From an uncultured Rhodospirillales bacterium (lineage in GTDB: Bacteria > Pseudomonadota > Alphaproteobacteria > Acetobacterales > Acetobacteraceae): a DNA stretch of 8,596 nt. Under the pieces are notes generated by a model that had not been told where the DNA came from, made no database searches, and worked only from the letters and a program-made list of their open reading frames with translations. Made by a program: the position numbers and the translations under genes. This document shows positions 6,918 through 8,596 of the stretch, piece after piece; within the stretch, counting starts at the first letter, position 1, and every line of letters starts with the position of its first letter. Where the stretch lies: positions 1-8,596 of the forward strand of contig CAIVDX010000099.1 of NCBI GenBank assembly GCA_903904805.1, read 5' to 3'.

Positions 6918-7061
6918 TCAGAGCAGGAAGATCGCCATGCCAACCACAATGGCGATCACCAGGATGGTCCCGTAGAAGGTCATCCCACCGAACAATTTGT
7001 AGCTCTTCACGCGGTCGGCCAGAAAGGCTTCCTGGGTGAGCTGGGTCGAGGCATCGGCCAT
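6918..7061 (-). CDS. Small single-pass membrane protein, candidate aa3-type cytochrome c oxidase subunit IV
   Basis: A 47-residue protein beginning MADASTQLTQEAF. Residues 1-26 are hydrophilic and residues 27-47 form one strongly hydrophobic helix ending VVGMAIFLL at the stop. This layout resembles the tiny subunit IV of bacterial aa3-type oxidases (COX4_pro_2 family), which has a short cytoplasmic arm, one membrane helix and an FLL/FLAL-like end. That assignment is from memory of the family and needs a profile search. The start at 7061 has CAGGA ending eight bases upstream; an in-frame ATG at 7070 would add MTI but has no properly spaced ribosome site. The gene lies 62 bases after the purN stop on the same strand with no clear terminator between them, so it may be read through from the purine operon or have its own promoter. 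No other oxidase gene is visible. Confidence 0.72.
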   Translation of the reverse strand: MADASTQLTQEAFLADRVKSYKLFGGMTFYGTILVIAIVVGMAIFLL

Positions 7062-7123
7062 GATTGTCATCCTGTCACTGCACGTGCGCGGGTTCTAGAC
7101 CGGTTTTTCGCGGTTTGAAACAC
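7062..7123. other. Short intergenic gap between purN and the small membrane protein gene
   Basis: The 62 bases contain the palindrome GCACGTGC (7080-7087) and the near-palindrome GGTTCTAGACC (7091-7101), plus an A-tract when read on the minus strand. No G+C-rich hairpin with a U tract is visible on the minus strand, so I see no intrinsic terminator for purN, and no convincing -35/-10 pair either. Confidence 0.4.
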
Positions 7124-7753
7124 TCACCCGACGGCGGAACACGGGTTCGCCAACGCAGCCGCCGCATCCGGCCGCGCCACCGCGCCGCCCGCCAGCGCGG
7201 CCAGCGCGAGCGGATAAATCCGATGCTCCTGAACCAGCACCCGCGCGGCCAGGGTGTCCTCGGTGTCGTCCGGCAGCACCGGCACCGCCGCCTGCGCGAC
7301 GATCGGCCCGCCATCCAGCTCCGCGCTCACCAGATGCACGCTGCAGCCATGCAGCCTCACCCCGGCATCGAGCGCGCGCTGGTGGGTGTGCAGACCGGGG
7401 AATGAGGGCAGCAGGCTGGGATGAATGTTCAGCATCCGCCCCTCCCAGCGCCCCACCAGAAACGGCGTCAGCACCCGCATATAGCCGGCCAGACACACCA
7501 GCTCGACATCCGCCGCCCGCAGCGCGGCATCCAGCTCCGCCTCATGCGCCGCCCGATCGCGCCCGAACGGCGTATGCGGGATCGCCCAGGCCTCGATCCC
7601 CGCCCGACGCGCCGTCTCCAGCCCCGCCGCGTCCTCGATGTTCGACAGCACCAGCACGATCTCGGCGGGATAGTCCGGCGCGGCGGCGGCGGCGATCAGC
7701 GCCACCATGTTGCTGCCGCGGCCGCTGATCAGCACCGCGGTGCGTCGCTTCAT
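7124..7753 (-). CDS. purN: Phosphoribosylglycinamide formyltransferase (GART)
   Basis: Cytoplasmic enzyme of 209 residues that transfers a formyl group from 10-formyltetrahydrofolate to GAR, the third step of de novo purine synthesis. ISGRGSNM (9-16) is the phosphate-binding loop. The catalytic set Asn109, His111 and Asp147 is present in MLNIHPSLLPSFPG and ELDGGPIVAQ, with the conserved HLVSAELDGG stretch. Length matches E. coli PurN (about 212). The frame is open upstream, but the true start is the ATG at 7753: it begins MKRRTAVLISGRG and overlaps the purM stop as ATGA, the usual sign of translational coupling. Residues 180-209 are Ala-rich and poorly diagnostic. Confidence 0.97.
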   Translation of the reverse strand: MKRRTAVLISGRGSNMVALIAAAAAPDYPAEIVLVLSNIEDAAGLETARRAGIEAWAIPHTPFGRDRAAHEAELDAALRAADVELVCLAGYMRVLTPFLVGRWEGRMLNIHPSLLPSFPGLHTHQRALDAGVRLHGCSVHLVSAELDGGPIVAQAAVPVLPDDTEDTLAARVLVQEHRIYPLALAALAGGAVARPDAAAALANPCSAVG

Positions 7754-8596
7754 GCCGGCCAGCCCGGCGGCGACGACATCCGCACCACGGCCTCGCCAGG
7801 TGCCGCGACGAGATGGCCGATCACCACAGGCGACTCGCCATTCTCGCCCAGCAGGGCCATCGAAGCCGCCATGTCGCCGGCGGCCACCACCAGCGCCATG
7901 CCGATCCCGCAATTGAACACCCGAAGCATCTCCCCGGCCGCCACATTGCCGGCCTTGGCCAGCCAGGCGAACACCGGATTGGGCGTCCAGGCGGAGGCAT
8001 CCAGCTCCGCGCTCACCCCGTCGGGCAGCACACGCGGCAGATTGCCGGGCAGCCCGCCGCCGGTGATATGCGCCGCCGCTTTCAGCAGACCCGCCCGATG
8101 CAGTGCCATCACCGAGGCCACGTAGATGCGCGTGGGCGTCAGCAGCGCTTCGCCCAGGCTGACCGAGGGGTCAAACGGTGCGGGATCACCCCAGTCCAGC
8201 CCGGCGGCCGCCACGATGCCGCGCACCAGCGAAAACCCGTTGGAGTGCACCCCCGAGGCCGGCAGCCCCAGCACCACGTCGCCCGGCCCCACATCGCGCG
8301 GCAGCAATGCCCCGCGCTCGGCGGCCCCCACCGAGAACCCGGCGAGGTCATAATCGCCCTTGGCATACAGCCCTGGCATTTCCGCCGTCTCGCCGCCCAC
8401 CAGCGCGCAGCCGGCCAGCCTGCAGCCCGCCGCGATGCCACCGATCACCTCGCTCGCCGCATCCGCCTCCAGCCGCCCGGTGGCGTAGTAATCGAGGAAA
8501 AACAACGGCTGCGCGCCCTGCACCACCAGATCATTCACGCACATCGCCACCAGATCGATGCCCACCCCGCCATGCCGGCCGGTGTCGATCGCCAGC
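7750..8596 (-). CDS. purM: Phosphoribosylformylglycinamidine cyclo-ligase (AIR synthetase), 5' end outside the window
   Basis: ATP-dependent enzyme that closes the imidazole ring of AIR from FGAM, the fifth step of de novo purine synthesis. About 281 C-terminal residues are visible. E. coli PurM has about 345, so some 65 N-terminal residues, including the glycine-rich ATP segment, lie beyond base 8596. The visible part begins LAIDTGRHGGVGIDLVAM and continues with MCVNDLVVQGAQPLFFLDYY, GGETAEMPG, LPASGVHSNG, HITGGGLPGNLPR and FNCGIGMALV, all PurM hallmarks. A GTG codon at 8565 is internal and not a start. The stop TGA (7752-7750) overlaps the purN ATG in ATGA, so the two genes form one operon read right to left. 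Confidence 0.97.
   Translation of the reverse strand, partial: LAIDTGRHGGVGIDLVAMCVNDLVVQGAQPLFFLDYYATGRLEADAASEVIGGIAAGCRLAGCALVGGETAEMPGLYAKGDYDLAGFSVGAAERGALLPRDVGPGDVVLGLPASGVHSNGFSLVRGIVAAAGLDWGDPAPFDPSVSLGEALLTPTRIYVASVMALHRAGLLKAAAHITGGGLPGNLPRVLPDGVSAELDASAWTPNPVFAWLAKAGNVAAGEMLRVFNCGIGMALVVAAGDMAASMALLGENGESPVVIGHLVAAPGEAVVRMSSPPGWPA

Noticed and set aside
7091..7101. GGTTCTAGACC, which resembles a tRNA T-arm
   Set aside because: The flanking bases do not form the T stem, and there is no acceptor, D or anticodon arm around it.
7421..8125. 234-codon plus-strand open frame antisense to purN and purM
   Set aside because: It is a low-complexity Pro/Arg/Ala/Ser translation opposite two confidently identified purine genes.
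1..8596. Search by eye for CRISPR repeats, insertion sequences, prophage or defence genes
   Set aside because: I saw no regularly spaced repeats, transposase, integrase, long terminal repeats or defence-like proteins; every coding region is accounted for by metabolic, transport or translation-related genes.

Overview
The window is GC-rich bacterial chromosome with tightly packed genes. The purM-purN arrangement, a YheS-type ABC-F protein, a 140-residue Ndk and a tiny membrane protein resembling the bacterial aa3 oxidase subunit IV suggest an alphaproteobacterium, possibly Rhodospirillales/Acetobacteraceae. That placement is inference from protein style and has not been checked by a search. 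I see no mobile element, CRISPR array, phage gene, rRNA or tRNA, and no intergenic gap above about 120 bases.

Left half (1-4446), catabolic in flavour: a 5'-truncated acyl-CoA dehydrogenase is followed 32 bases later, on the same strand, by an Old Yellow Enzyme-type flavin oxidoreductase. This meets, tail to tail, an orphan periplasmic substrate-binding protein of the branched-chain amino acid/amide type on the minus strand. A 110-base divergent region separates that gene from an MDR-superfamily (zinc-type) dehydrogenase on the plus strand. The dehydrogenase keeps its structural zinc site but has lost recognisable catalytic-zinc ligands. A shared role in taking up and oxidising or reducing an organic acid or enone-like compound is possible but unproven.

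Right half (4441-8596), housekeeping: a YheS-like ABC-F ATPase (minus strand) shares a palindromic CTATAG double stop with the dehydrogenase. It is divergent from ndk (plus strand), which ends in a clear intrinsic terminator. Facing ndk on the minus strand is the purine operon, purM (5' end outside the window) and purN joined by an ATGA overlap, followed by an unlisted 47-residue single-pass membrane protein. PurN and PurM catalyse the third and fifth steps of de novo purine synthesis, and Ndk balances nucleoside triphosphates, so this end is a nucleotide-metabolism neighbourhood.

I found no convincing new biological system. The points most worth a second look are the dehydrogenase without catalytic zinc ligands, the acyl-CoA dehydrogenase with a relocated catalytic glutamate, the small membrane protein downstream of purN, and the overlapping stop codons.
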